The notes: generated by a model from the sequence alone, not told the origin. A DNA stretch of 32,472 nt from Paracoccaceae bacterium (GCA_947453525.1 CANGHD010000023.1:1-32472), one strand, 5' to 3'. Positions 8,285 through 17,056 are shown, counted from the stretch's first letter. Made by a program: numbers and translations.

Positions 8285-8785
8285 TCACTCCAGCACGAAT
8301 TCTGTGACGAGAAGATCGCGTACGCGCCCCTCGCCCGTGACGATCTGAACCCGCCGCAACATCTGCGAGCGCAGACGGACCAAGGCATCAGGATCCTCCA
8401 GCTCCGGCACCTCAAGGGCGCGCAGATAGCCGTTCAACACATCAAGAATGCGTGGGACCAGCGTCGTCACCTCCTCGACCTTGTCCTTGTTCACCTCAAG
8501 CTGGGCGGTGAAGCGCAGGTGATGATTGTCGGCGGCCTTGCCCAGCGAGATGGTGACCGGCGCGATCGGGACGAAAGCGATGTCCGCCGTGTCGCCGGGA
8601 TGAGTTTCGGAAGGTTTGGCGTCTGTCGCGGGGGCCAGAATCAAACCGGAATAGACCGCGTAAAACCCGCCTCCGCCAAGGCCAAGGAACAGGACCAGTC
8701 CCATGATCAGGGGCAGTTTCGACGTCTTCTTGGGGGCCGCATCCTGCGGCGCTTCGGCTTCGGCCAAAGGGACCTCCATCTTCAC
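8285..8785 (-). CDS. fliL: Flagellar basal body-associated protein FliL
   Basis: FliL is an inner-membrane protein that rings the stator units and supports motor torque. The product is about 166 residues. It has an acidic/Ala-rich cytoplasmic start, one membrane segment at about 24-46 (LPLIMGLVLFLGLGGGGFYA) and a periplasmic stomatin-like FliL domain. That domain contains FVPIAPVTISLG, LRFTAQLEV and an ending ...GRVRDLLVTEFVLE typical of the family. The start is uncertain: GTG at 8785 or, two codons on, ATG at 8779, which follows AAGGTG closely. A strong AGGAGG lies further upstream, at poor spacing for both. It is the first gene of the leftward operon, divergent from fliF. Confidence 0.95.
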   Translation of the reverse strand: MKMEVPLAEAEAPQDAAPKKTSKLPLIMGLVLFLGLGGGGFYAVYSGLILAPATDAKPSETHPGDTADIAFVPIAPVTISLGKAADNHHLRFTAQLEVNKDKVEEVTTLVPRILDVLNGYLRALEVPELEDPDALVRLRSQMLRRVQIVTGEGRVRDLLVTEFVLE

Positions 8786-8812
8786 CTTGAGAACGAAGAT
8801 AGACCTTTCCTC

Positions 8813-8827
8813 CTAACCGATTGTTAA
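8813..8827. promoter_or_regulatory. Candidate CtrA box between fliL and fliF
   Basis: CTAACCGATTGTTAA on the plus strand is (C/T)TAA-N7-TTAA, one mismatch from the alphaproteobacterial CtrA consensus TTAA-N7-TTAA. It is the only such site in the 95-base divergent gap. It ends 53 bases before the fliF GTG and lies 27-33 bases before the fliL start, so it could serve both operons. The similarity is seen directly; binding by CtrA is inferred. Confidence 0.6.
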
Positions 8828-8880
8828 GGCGGGGCCGTCAAACTGATGTCGAAGGGCAGAAGCCCTGAACGGAGACGACG

Positions 8881-10485
8881 GTGCAGAATCTGCTTTCGCT
8901 ATGGGCCAATCTCAGCAACCAGCGTCGGGCCATCGTGCTTGGTGCCACAGTTGCCATGTTCCTTGCCATCATGAGCCTGGCGCGGCTGGTCGGGCAATCT
9001 GACATGGCCTTGCTTTATTCAGGACTGGACAGTGCCTCGGCCGGTGCGGTCATCACGGCGCTGGACGCACAGGCCGTCAAGTACGAGGTGCGGGGCGATG
9101 CGATCTACGTCGATCAGTCCAAACGCGACAGTTTGCGTATGACCCTTGCCGGACAGGGTCTGCCCGCGACAGGCAGCAATGGCTATGAACTGCTTGATTC
9201 GCTGTCCGGATTTGGCACGACCTCGCAGATGTTCGATGCGGCCTATTGGCGTGCCAAGGAAGGCGAGCTGGCGCGCACCGTTCTGGCCCTGCCGGAGGTC
9301 AAGGCGGCAAGGGTCCATATCGCCCAGGCGCCGACCGAATTGTTTCAAGACAAGAACAAGCCCACGGCAAGTGTGACGGTCACGACAAGGACCGGTGCGC
9401 TGTCTGCCGATCAGGCCAATGCAATCCGGCATCTGGTAGCCGGGGCCGTCTCGGGCATGCAACCCGACGATGTGGCGGTGATCGATTCGGTCGCAGGGCT
9501 TATTCCGTCCCAGTCAGACACCGCGGCGCCCAATGCTGCGGGCGAAACCAAGGCGGCGGAGATCAAGCAGAATGTCGAACGGCTGCTTGCGGCCCGCGTT
9601 GGCCCAGGCAAAGCGGTGGTTGAGGTGAATGTCGATGTCGTGACCGACCGGGAAGAGGTCAATCAGCGCACCCTTGATCCGCAGGGCAAGGTCGCCATCT
9701 CGACTGAAACGCAAGACAAAAGCGGGACATCCAGCGGCGCAGACGGCAATGTGACGGTCGCATCAAACCTGCCTGCGGGCGCCGCGGGGCCGGGTGGCAC
9801 GAACCAGAGCCAGAACACCGACAAATCCGAGCGGGTGAATTACGAGGTGTCCGAGACCAGCCGTCAGGTGATCAAGATGCCGGGTGCCGTGGCCAAGCTG
9901 TCGGTGGCGGTTCTGGTCGATCAGGAAAAGGTGACGGCCGCCGATGGCACGGTGACCTTCCAGCCGCGCGCCGATGCCGAGCTTGCGACCCTGAAGGAAC
10001 TGGTCGCCTCGGCCGTCGGACTGGATACGACGCGGGGCGATGTTCTGACCCTGAAATCCTTGCCTTTTGATCAACAGGCCGTGAAAGGCACTCTGGTGGA
10101 ATCCGGCTTCCTATCCGCCTTTGGTCCAATCAACCTGATGTCGGTGATCCAGTTGGGCGTTCTGGCGCTGGTGGCGCTGATCCTCGGGCTTTTCGTGATC
10201 CGGCCGATCCTGACCGCTTCGGCGCGCGGTCCGGCGCAACTGGGAGCGCCAGTGCTGCCGCTGGCCTTGCCAAACGGATTGGGGGCCCCGGTCGCCTTGG
10301 ACGGAGAAATCGATGATGGCGGCGTCGTGTTCCCGCAAGTTGCCGATTTTTCAGAACAGGAGGCCGCGATGACGGGCGTCGAAACCGACCCGGTCGCCCG
10401 CCTGCGGCGGCTGATCGAGGAACGTCAGGCCGAGTCCATCGAAATTCTGCGGTCCTGGATGGAACATGACGAGGAGCCGGTCTGA
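8881..10485 (+). CDS. fliF: Flagellar MS-ring protein FliF
   Basis: FliF forms the MS ring, the membrane base on which the flagellum and export gate assemble. The 534-residue product has an N-terminal membrane segment at about 17-36 and a YscJ/FliF ring-building region with ALLYSGLDSASAGAVITALD and GYELLDSLSGFGTTSQMFDA. The collar region follows (to about 400), then a second membrane segment at about 419-440. The end at 505-534 (RQAESIEILRSWMEHDEE) has the acidic amphipathic form of the FliG-binding tail. The GTG start follows GGAGA with good spacing. The stop overlaps the fliH start by one base (TGATG). No fliG follows, although the FliG-binding tail is present. Confidence 0.97.
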   Translation: MQNLLSLWANLSNQRRAIVLGATVAMFLAIMSLARLVGQSDMALLYSGLDSASAGAVITALDAQAVKYEVRGDAIYVDQSKRDSLRMTLAGQGLPATGSNGYELLDSLSGFGTTSQMFDAAYWRAKEGELARTVLALPEVKAARVHIAQAPTELFQDKNKPTASVTVTTRTGALSADQANAIRHLVAGAVSGMQPDDVAVIDSVAGLIPSQSDTAAPNAAGETKAAEIKQNVERLLAARVGPGKAVVEVNVDVVTDREEVNQRTLDPQGKVAISTETQDKSGTSSGADGNVTVASNLPAGAAGPGGTNQSQNTDKSERVNYEVSETSRQVIKMPGAVAKLSVAVLVDQEKVTAADGTVTFQPRADAELATLKELVASAVGLDTTRGDVLTLKSLPFDQQAVKGTLVESGFLSAFGPINLMSVIQLGVLALVALILGLFVIRPILTASARGPAQLGAPVLPLALPNGLGAPVALDGEIDDGGVVFPQVADFSEQEAAMTGVETDPVARLRRLIEERQAESIEILRSWMEHDEEPV

Positions 10486-11081
10486 TGGCCCTGAAGCTCG
10501 AAGTGTTTGATACCGACAAACAGCCACATAAGACCCACACCGTCATTCTCGACAGGGCGGCGCTGGAGGATGAAAAGCTCGCGTCCTATGAGACAGGCTA
10601 CAAGGCAGGCTGGGATGACGCCAGCGCCGCCATGACCGAGGATCAGACGCGGATCCGGGCCGAGCTGGCGCGCAATCTGCAGACACTCAGCTTCACCTAT
10701 CACGAGGCGCGCAATCATGTACTCAAAGCGGTTGAGCCCTTGCTGCTGCAGATCGTGGGCCAGCTTCTGCCGGAAATTGCCCGTGAAACGCTGGCCCCCT
10801 TCGTTCTGGAAACCCTGATGCCGCTGGCCGAGGGGCTGGGCGATGCGCCGGTCACACTGGTGATCAACCCCGCCGCCCGCGCTTCGGTCGAGGCTTTGCT
10901 GGAACAAGCCACCGGGCTTCCCCTTGCCATCGAGGAAGAGCCGACGCTGGGCGAGGGGCAGGTCTATATCCGCCTCGGCACGGTGGAAACCCGGGTGGAC
11001 CTCGACAAGGCCACCGCTGAAATTGCCTCTGCCGTGCGCGGCTTCTTCGACCTTCCCGGAAAGGACAGACCCAATGGATGA
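10485..11081 (+). CDS. fliH: Flagellar export ATPase regulator FliH-like protein
   Basis: FliH (FlbE in Caulobacter) binds and regulates the export ATPase FliI and links it to FliN at the C ring. The 198-residue product has the expected form. A charged N-terminal region holds YETGYKAGWDDA (about 36-47, the usual YxxGxxxG start of the helical part). A helical middle follows, and the C-terminal domain resembles the V-ATPase E-subunit fold, with VTLVINPAARASVEALLEQA. FliH sequences diverge strongly, so the call rests equally on its place between fliF and fliN, as in Caulobacter. It overlaps fliF by one base and fliN by eight. Confidence 0.85.
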   Translation: MALKLEVFDTDKQPHKTHTVILDRAALEDEKLASYETGYKAGWDDASAAMTEDQTRIRAELARNLQTLSFTYHEARNHVLKAVEPLLLQIVGQLLPEIARETLAPFVLETLMPLAEGLGDAPVTLVINPAARASVEALLEQATGLPLAIEEEPTLGEGQVYIRLGTVETRVDLDKATAEIASAVRGFFDLPGKDRPNG

Positions 11082-11343
11082 TCCCGCCGATACAAACCCC
11101 TTCGCTCAGGTGCCGATCGAAGTGACAATCTCGGTCGGCAAGGCCCGGCCCATGGTCAAGGATCTGTTGCGGCTCAGCCGTGACGCCATCCTGCCGTTGG
11201 ATCGAAGGGTGGACGACCCGGTCGAGCTTTACGTGGGGGATCGCCTGATTGCCCGCGGGGAATTGCAGGAAATGGAAGGCGAACAGGCCGGCCAACTCGC
11301 CGTGCGCCTGACAGAAGTGGCCAATCTGCGGGGTGGGCTGTGA
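11074..11343 (+). CDS. fliN: Flagellar motor switch protein FliN (short form)
   Basis: FliN is a C-ring protein that takes part in switching and docks the export ATPase complex through FliH. The 89-residue product is essentially one SpoA domain: PIEVTISVGKARPMVKDLLR, LPLDRRVDDPVELYVGDRLI and ARGELQEME are classic FliN motifs. It lacks the N-terminal extension seen in many FliN proteins. The start at ATG 11074 is chosen because the domain begins there; a longer open frame upstream runs inside fliH and has no family similarity. It overlaps fliH by eight bases and fliP by four (GTGA). Confidence 0.93.
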   Translation: MDDPADTNPFAQVPIEVTISVGKARPMVKDLLRLSRDAILPLDRRVDDPVELYVGDRLIARGELQEMEGEQAGQLAVRLTEVANLRGGL

Positions 11344-12065
11344 GGCGGATTTGCCTGCTGGTTTTGGTTCTCATCCTGATGGGCGAGCCGGTCATGGCGC
11401 AGTCCGTCTCGGTGGATTTTGGCAACAACGGCTCTTTGGCAACCCGTTCGGTCGAGATCATCCTGTTAGTTACGCTGCTCAGCATCGTGCCCGGTTTGGC
11501 CGTCATGGTGACCTGCTTTCCTTTCATCGTGACGGTGCTGTCGATCCTGCGACAGGCTTTGGGGCTGCAGCAATCCCCGCCCAACATGGTGATCGTCACC
11601 CTGGCACTCTTCCTGACATGGTTCGTGATGGACCCTGTCCTGACAGAAGCTTGGACCAAGGGGGTTGAACCCCTGACCTCGGGTCAGGTCGAGGTGCAGG
11701 CGGCGATCCCCCTGATCGCGGCCCCGTTTCGCGGCTTCATGGCCCATCGCACCAATCCGGATACTTTCGCGGCCCTAGAGGCGCTGCGACCGGGTGAGAC
11801 TGCGAAGCTTGCCGACGCTCCCTTTTCGCTGCTGGTGCCGTCCTTCATGCTGTCGGAGATTTCGCGGGCGTTTCAGATCGGTTTTCTGATCTATCTTCCG
11901 TTCCTGATCATCGATCTGGTCACCGCCGCGATCCTGATGTCGATGGGGATGATGATGGTGCCGCCGGCTGTGGTCTCGCTGCCCTTCAAGCTCGCCTTCT
12001 TTGTGGTCGCCAATGGCTGGACCCTCGTTTCCAGCGCCTTGGTGCGCAGCTATGCGGGGGGCTAG
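11340..12065 (+). CDS. fliP: Flagellar export gate protein FliP
   Basis: FliP forms the core export channel with FliQ and FliR. The 241-residue product has a signal peptide (about 1-20, cleavage near VMAQ), as known for FliP, and four further membrane segments. The family signature is clear: PSFMLSEISRAFQIGFLIYL near 160-180, then IIDLVTAAILMSMGMMMVPP. The first cytoplasmic segment has QSPPNMVIVTLALFLTWFV. The GTG start overlaps the fliN stop. fliQ and fliO, frequent neighbours, are not here; the next gene is the convergent flgI after a hairpin terminator. Confidence 0.97.
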   Translation: MRRICLLVLVLILMGEPVMAQSVSVDFGNNGSLATRSVEIILLVTLLSIVPGLAVMVTCFPFIVTVLSILRQALGLQQSPPNMVIVTLALFLTWFVMDPVLTEAWTKGVEPLTSGQVEVQAAIPLIAAPFRGFMAHRTNPDTFAALEALRPGETAKLADAPFSLLVPSFMLSEISRAFQIGFLIYLPFLIIDLVTAAILMSMGMMMVPPAVVSLPFKLAFFVVANGWTLVSSALVRSYAGG

Positions 12066-12086
12066 GCGCCGGGTCTTCCCTTAAAT

Positions 12087-12115
12087 GAAGGGCCCCCTGA
12101 TCAGCCGGGCCCTTC
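12087..12115. terminator. Bidirectional hairpin terminator between convergent fliP and flgI
   Basis: GAAGGGCCC, an 11-base loop, then GGGCCCTTC make a perfect 9-bp GC-rich stem in the 57-base gap between two convergent stop codons. The loop itself contains the palindrome CTGATCAG. A second, smaller stem (CCCTT/AAGGG) overlaps its left arm. There is no long T-run on either side, so termination strength is an estimate, but the position and stem make a shared terminator likely. Confidence 0.75.
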
Positions 12116-12122
12116 GCAATCG

Positions 12123-13226
12123 TCAGTTCACCAGAAATTCCGCATGCAGCGCTCCAGCGGCGTTGATGCTTTTCAGAATGTCGATCATGTCATGCGGCGC
12201 CACTCCTAAGGCGTTCAGACCTCCGATGACCTCCGACAAGTTGGCACCGCCCTGAACCTCGGCCAGTCCAGTGCCCGGAGCGTTCTGGATCTGAGCATGG
12301 GAATGCGGCACGGTAATGGTCTCGCCTTGGGCAAACGGATTGGGCTGCACGACCTCGGGGCTCTCGTCCACCCGCAGGGTTAGGTTGCCCTGCGCGATGG
12401 CGACATGGCTGATGCGCACGTCGTCATCCATCACGATGGTGCCGCTGCGCTGGTCAACCACGACGCGGGCGCGCGCCTCAGGCTCAACCGTCAGATTTTC
12501 CAGCTTGGCGATGGCCCGCGCAGGGCTTTCCATATGGGTGGCGTCGATATTCAGGGAGACCGTCCCGGCATCCTGCATCAGGGCCACTTTGCCCCCAAAG
12601 GCGGTGTTGATGACGTCCTCGATCTTCGAGGCCGTAGTGAAATCCGGCGACCGCAGCGCCAGCCGCACCGAATGCATCTGGTTGAAATCAAACTGCACCT
12701 CGCGCTCGACATGCGCGCCGGAGGGGATTGTTCCGGCGGTCGGCACGCCTTCGGTCACTTTGGAGGCCTGCCCCTCGGCCGAGACGCCACCGGCAATGAT
12801 GGTGCCCTGTGCCACCGCATAGATCTGACCATCCGCACCGTTCAGCGGTGTCATCACCAGCGTCCCGCCCAGCAGGCTTTTCGCGTCACCTATCGCCGAA
12901 ACGGTCACATCGATCCGCCCACCCGCGCGCGAGAAGGGTGGCAGCGAGGCGGTCACGAAGACAGCAGCCACGTTCTTGGGCTGAAACTGCTCACCGGTCA
13001 CGTTGACGCCCAGCCGCTCGAGCAGATTCGACATGATCTCTTCGGTGAAGGGTGAATTGCGCAACCCGTCGCCCGTGCCATTGAGGCCGACCACGAGCCC
13101 GTAGCCGACCAGATCATTGCCGCGCACGCCATCGAACTCCACCAAGTCCTTGATGCGAATGGATTGCGCAGCCGCAGGGCAGGTCAGAAGTGCTGCGAGG
13201 GAAACACACAGTGCACGAAGGATCAC
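12123..13226 (-). CDS. flgI: Flagellar P-ring protein FlgI
   Basis: FlgI forms the periplasmic P ring, a bushing around the rod in the peptidoglycan layer. The 367-residue product has a signal peptide (about 1-20, PAAAQ cleavage) and strong family motifs. These are RIKDLVEFDGVRGNDLVGYG and LVVGLNGTGDG near the start, then VAAVFVTASLPPFSRAGGRI, GGTLVMTPLNGADGQIYAVA and a C-terminal LNALGVAPHDMIDILKSINA. It overlaps flgL upstream by four bases (ATGA) and is the last gene of the flgE-K-L-I run, facing fliP. Confidence 0.97.
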   Translation of the reverse strand: MILRALCVSLAALLTCPAAAQSIRIKDLVEFDGVRGNDLVGYGLVVGLNGTGDGLRNSPFTEEIMSNLLERLGVNVTGEQFQPKNVAAVFVTASLPPFSRAGGRIDVTVSAIGDAKSLLGGTLVMTPLNGADGQIYAVAQGTIIAGGVSAEGQASKVTEGVPTAGTIPSGAHVEREVQFDFNQMHSVRLALRSPDFTTASKIEDVINTAFGGKVALMQDAGTVSLNIDATHMESPARAIAKLENLTVEPEARARVVVDQRSGTIVMDDDVRISHVAIAQGNLTLRVDESPEVVQPNPFAQGETITVPHSHAQIQNAPGTGLAEVQGGANLSEVIGGLNALGVAPHDMIDILKSINAAGALHAEFLVN

Positions 13227-14230
13227 AGGAAATCCACCAGGCTGAGGCGCGCGGCGCGTGCGGTGATGGCGTAAAGCGTCTGCAACTGGCCTTGGGTTTG
13301 CTGATACTGCGTCGCCGTCTCATAGGGGTCCACCGACAGAAGATTCAGGCGGGCGGTCTGCAGCACGTCTTTTTCCGCATCGTTTTGGGTCGCGGCATTC
13401 TCGACGGTTGCCTCCGTCGTACCAAGCCGGGCGGCAAGCTGGACGATGATGCTTCGCGATCCTGCGAGGCTCTCGCCCGCCCGCTTGGCCAGATCGGCCC
13501 GCGCCACATCGCTGCCCGCCAGCACGCCCCGCGCCAAGAGCGCCCCCATCGCCAGGCCCTTGAGGGTCTGGATGATCGCCGTGTCCTTGGCCGTCACGTC
13601 AATTTGCGCGGTCTGGTCGGGGCCGATCGGCACCGGCCCCAGCACCTCGCCGCCCTGATAGACGGTCGCGGCATAACCTGCCGGGTCGTCGAACCAGGCA
13701 TTCAGGGCCGTCTCGACATCGGCGGACGAAACGGCTCCGGCGGTGGAGATCGCCGTTTCAAGCGCACTCAACATGGCATCGGGGCTGGCCAGCGCCGTGG
13801 CATCTGTGCTTTGACCGGAAAATAGCGCACGTTCGCCCAGCCTTGTGTTCAGGGCTGACATCACGGTGTCCAATCTGGACCGCGCCTCGTTGCCAAGGGC
13901 CGCGATCTGCAAGGTTGACGCACTGGAGGCACCTGCCAGCAAGGCCGAGCTCAAGGCGGAGGATTGGTTGTTGATCGTGCCCAGCGTCGTCTGCATCACG
14001 CTGGCGATGACCTGCGTTTCGGACGTGACGGTGTGGTAGGCTTCCAGTCGCGACAGGCTGGCTTCGATCCCGGCGATGGGCGCATAATTGCCGTGCAACC
14101 GCCCGGTCTGATCGGTGACAAGGCCGGTCGTCGCCTCGGTCGACAATTTCTGCAGGGCGGTCTTGAGAGTCACGCCCTGACGGCTGAGGATCAGGGATTG
14201 CGCCATATCGCCGACAGTCAAGTTGGGCAT
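13223..14230 (-). CDS. flgL: Flagellar hook-filament junction protein FlgL (HAP3)
   Basis: FlgL is the second of two junction proteins joining the hook to the filament. The 335-residue product has flagellin-like coiled-coil ends. The N-terminal helix has SLILSRQGVTLKTALQKLST and the C-terminal helix carries LNLLSVDPYETATQYQQTQG, the usual D/P-E-x-A-x-x-x-x-x family ending. The middle is variable and Ala-rich. Its place directly after flgK (one-base gap) and before flgI supports FlgL rather than flagellin. FlgL proteins vary in sequence, so the assignment uses context as well. Confidence 0.9.
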   Translation of the reverse strand: MPNLTVGDMAQSLILSRQGVTLKTALQKLSTEATTGLVTDQTGRLHGNYAPIAGIEASLSRLEAYHTVTSETQVIASVMQTTLGTINNQSSALSSALLAGASSASTLQIAALGNEARSRLDTVMSALNTRLGERALFSGQSTDATALASPDAMLSALETAISTAGAVSSADVETALNAWFDDPAGYAATVYQGGEVLGPVPIGPDQTAQIDVTAKDTAIIQTLKGLAMGALLARGVLAGSDVARADLAKRAGESLAGSRSIIVQLAARLGTTEATVENAATQNDAEKDVLQTARLNLLSVDPYETATQYQQTQGQLQTLYAITARAARLSLVDFL

Positions 14231-14231
14231 T

Positions 14232-15689
14232 TTACATATCCATCAGGATTTTGATCATGTCATCGACCGTTTTGATGACCTTGGCATTGGCGGCGTAGCT
14301 TTGTTCGATCTGCAGCAGGTCTTGCATTTCCTGATCGGTATCGACACCGCCCTGGGCTTCCATCGAGGTGAAGGTGTCCAGCCGGGCTGCGGCATAGGTC
14401 GCCTCGCCCTGCGCGGAGAGTTTGTTGGACGCCGTGGTCGAAAGAAGATCGCTGGCCAATGCAGAAAAGCTGCGCGCCCCGGCCATGAAGCCGCCCGAGG
14501 CTGGCGCGCGTTCGGATGTCAGCGCCGCGCGCAGATCCGTCAACAGGGCCGTGTTGCCGACGCTGCCAGGTGTTGCCGCCCCCAGCCCATCGCGAATGCG
14601 CCAGAGGGCACCGCCTTGTGCCGGATCGACGGAGCGATTGACCTTCAACCGTTGCGCGAGCCCGGTTTCGTTGAGCGGGTCGAAGGCCGTGCCACTGTCA
14701 GTGAACAGACCCGCAGCGCCTGGGGCACGGGTGGCATCCAGCGCGTTGTCCTGAAACCGCTCGACCAAATCGCGCGCCACCGCGTCAATCTGTATCTGGG
14801 CGGTGACCGCGAGATCATCCCGGACGGCGAAGTTCCCCGCCAAAGAGCCACCGAGGATGACCGAAGACTGGCCAGAGGTCGGTGTGGCCACGCCGTTTAG
14901 CGTCAGCCCGGACAACCCACCCGACTGCAAGGTCATCGCGGGGGAAATCGCCGAGGTCCGGCTGAAGCCGAAGACCGAAGGAATGCCGTCCATCAGCACC
15001 CCGCCCATGGTCGTGTATAGCGACACCGAGCCGTCGGATTGCGGAATTTCGCGCAGCGGAACGATCTTGGCGATTTGGTCGATCACCTGCTGGCGCTGGT
15101 CTTCGAGGGCCCCGGTATCCTGACCGATGCCAAACCCCTTGCGGATCTGGACGTTCAGCTTTGAGGCCTTTTCAAGCGCGCTGTTCAACTGCTTCACTTG
15201 GCTTGCAATTTCGGTATCCGCGGCAGTGCGGGCGGCCTGGATGTCCTTGCCGATCGCCATGATGCTGTTGGCCACGCCCTTGGCTGCATCCACCGCCGCA
15301 TTCAGCCGAGGCCCGGCTTCCGGATGGGAAACGGCTTCCGTCAGGGCTGAATCGAAGGCAGCCACGCGACCGTTCACTGAATAGGGCAAATCCGGCGTCC
15401 CCATCAGCGTTTCGATGCGCTGGTAAAAGGCGGACTTCGTGTCCGCCTCTCCCTGGGCCGATTGTGCAAGACGGCGGTCGCTGATCAGCGCCGGGTTGGC
15501 TGTGCGGTTGACCCCGACGATCTGCACGCCCTGTCCGCTGGTGCCGACGGTGCGCGCCCTGACCTGCAACTCGCGACGGCCATAGCCCGGCGTCGACGCA
15601 TTGGCGATGTTGGATGAGACCAGTTCCGCCCGTTTGGAGGCTGCCGTCAAGCCGGACAGGGCACTGGCAAGGGTTGCACCGATGGTCAA
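14232..15689 (-). CDS. flgK: Flagellar hook-associated protein FlgK (HAP1)
   Basis: FlgK is the first junction protein on the hook. The 485-residue product begins with the rod/hook-type helix, SALSGLTAASKRAELVSSNI, then ANASTPGYGRRELQVRA, a motif shared by all axial proteins. It ends with the matching C-terminal helix, LLQIEQSYAANAKVIKTVDD. The centre (about 130-400) is the variable domain, including NVQIRKGFGIGQDTGALEDQ. It follows flgE after nine bases and precedes flgL after one, so flgE-K-L-I is very likely one operon. Confidence 0.96.
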   Translation of the reverse strand: MTIGATLASALSGLTAASKRAELVSSNIANASTPGYGRRELQVRARTVGTSGQGVQIVGVNRTANPALISDRRLAQSAQGEADTKSAFYQRIETLMGTPDLPYSVNGRVAAFDSALTEAVSHPEAGPRLNAAVDAAKGVANSIMAIGKDIQAARTAADTEIASQVKQLNSALEKASKLNVQIRKGFGIGQDTGALEDQRQQVIDQIAKIVPLREIPQSDGSVSLYTTMGGVLMDGIPSVFGFSRTSAISPAMTLQSGGLSGLTLNGVATPTSGQSSVILGGSLAGNFAVRDDLAVTAQIQIDAVARDLVERFQDNALDATRAPGAAGLFTDSGTAFDPLNETGLAQRLKVNRSVDPAQGGALWRIRDGLGAATPGSVGNTALLTDLRAALTSERAPASGGFMAGARSFSALASDLLSTTASNKLSAQGEATYAAARLDTFTSMEAQGGVDTDQEMQDLLQIEQSYAANAKVIKTVDDMIKILMDM

Positions 15690-15698
15690 CTAACGCTC

Positions 15699-17003
15699 CT
15701 ATCGCTTTAGGTTGGCGGTTTCTTGCAGCATCTCGTCCACTGTCTGGATAACCTTCACGTTGGAGGAATAGGCGCGCTGCGTGGTGATCAGGTTGGTCAG
15801 CTCCGATGTGACATCGGTGGTGGATTGTTCCTGGCTGTAGCCGACCATCTTGCCGGTCGGCCCATCACCCGAGTCCCAAAGGTAGAACGGCCCGGATTCG
15901 GCCGACAGCTGGTAGGTCTGGTCGCTGTGCGAGGCCAGACCATTGGGGTTGGGCACGTCCACCACCGGGATCTGGTAGATGACCTTGGAAAATCCCTGAT
16001 CATAGTTGGCATGAAGGTAGCCGTTGTCGTCAATCTCCACCCCGACCAGACGCGCAACCGGGGTGCCGTTGGTGGCCTTGCCGATCGGCGCGAAGCTTTC
16101 GGACAATTGGGTCATGCCGCCGGTCACGCCGATGGCCCCGATATCAAGGTCGACATTGCCGCCACCGACCGCCAGCGGGATGACGCCTGTGCCGGCGTCA
16201 TAGTCGGCCCCGGTGACCGTCGAGACCGAAGCCAGGGTCCCACCAGAGCTTTGGCTGCTGTCGAAGGTGATGTTGTATTCGGCAATCACCGCATCATCAG
16301 AGGCCGAATCCGCGATGGTGACGTTCCAAGTGTTGGAAGCGCCCGTTGCCGGGACCGTCGGCGTGAAGACGTAATGCAATGTCTCCTGCGTGCCGAGGTT
16401 GCCGGTGTATTGCACCGACATTTGATAGGTCTTGCCGTCCGCGCCCGCTTGCGTCGCAGTGGCCGGCAGGTTTGCGCCAAGCGACATCTTGGTCGTCGGG
16501 TTGGACACATATTGGTTCTGATCCAGCTTGACCGGCGTCATCGCCTTCATGGTGTCGCGCGGGAAGTTCGCCAGCGTACCGTCCGGGTTGGCTGCCCATC
16601 CCATCAGAACCTGCCCCGTCGGCGTGCGCAGGATGCCGTTGGCATCTGCCTTGAACGACCCTGTGGTGGTCAGGGAAATCGGCAGATCGCCTATGCCACG
16701 ATTGACCGCGTCGATCGTGGTGACGGCCATGAAACCGCGCCCATCGATCGCAAGATCCGTCGGATTGGAGGTGCCGATCAGCGGCCCGTGTTCGTCGATC
16801 AGACGGAAGCTGGTCGACCGCACGCCCCCCGCCGAATAGGCGGTGCTGAGATCGCCATGCACGACGACCGAATAAAACTCGGACGTGGCGCGTTTGTAGC
16901 CATAGGTAGAGGAGTTCGCGATGTTGTCCGAAATGGTTGCCAGACGGTTGGCATTCGCGTTCAACCCTGCCACGCCCGCATTCAGCGAAGAGGAAATCGT
17001 CAT
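15699..17003 (-). CDS. flgE: Flagellar hook protein FlgE
   Basis: FlgE builds the curved hook that transmits torque to the filament. The 434-residue product starts with SSLNAGVAGLNANANRLATI and SDNIANSSTYGYKRATSEFY, the axial-protein motif. It then carries the FlgE region GTSNPTDLAIDGRGFMAV (near 76-93) and ends SELTNLITTQRAYSSNVKVI. Length and order of elements fit FlgE rather than FlgF or FlgG, which are shorter. The ATG follows AAAGGCG at 8-9 bases. Its promoter region, shared with no other gene start, holds a CtrA-like box ending 53 bases upstream, the same spacing as at fliF. Confidence 0.95.
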   Translation of the reverse strand: MTISSSLNAGVAGLNANANRLATISDNIANSSTYGYKRATSEFYSVVVHGDLSTAYSAGGVRSTSFRLIDEHGPLIGTSNPTDLAIDGRGFMAVTTIDAVNRGIGDLPISLTTTGSFKADANGILRTPTGQVLMGWAANPDGTLANFPRDTMKAMTPVKLDQNQYVSNPTTKMSLGANLPATATQAGADGKTYQMSVQYTGNLGTQETLHYVFTPTVPATGASNTWNVTIADSASDDAVIAEYNITFDSSQSSGGTLASVSTVTGADYDAGTGVIPLAVGGGNVDLDIGAIGVTGGMTQLSESFAPIGKATNGTPVARLVGVEIDDNGYLHANYDQGFSKVIYQIPVVDVPNPNGLASHSDQTYQLSAESGPFYLWDSGDGPTGKMVGYSQEQSTTDVTSELTNLITTQRAYSSNVKVIQTVDEMLQETANLKR

Positions 17004-17056
17004 CGATAGCGCCTTTCTGCAGCTCGACCTTACTGGGCCAAGGTGACCGCTTCGAC

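Noticed and set aside
10924-11073. Longer fliN with 50 extra N-terminal residues
   Set aside because: The extra part lies inside fliH in another frame, is Arg/Ser-rich and has no similarity to FliN; ATG 11074 fits the domain.
15723-17009. 428-codon open frame on the plus strand opposite flgE
   Set aside because: Its composition (many Arg, His, Gly, Val) is typical of a shadow frame, and flgE on the other strand is unmistakable.
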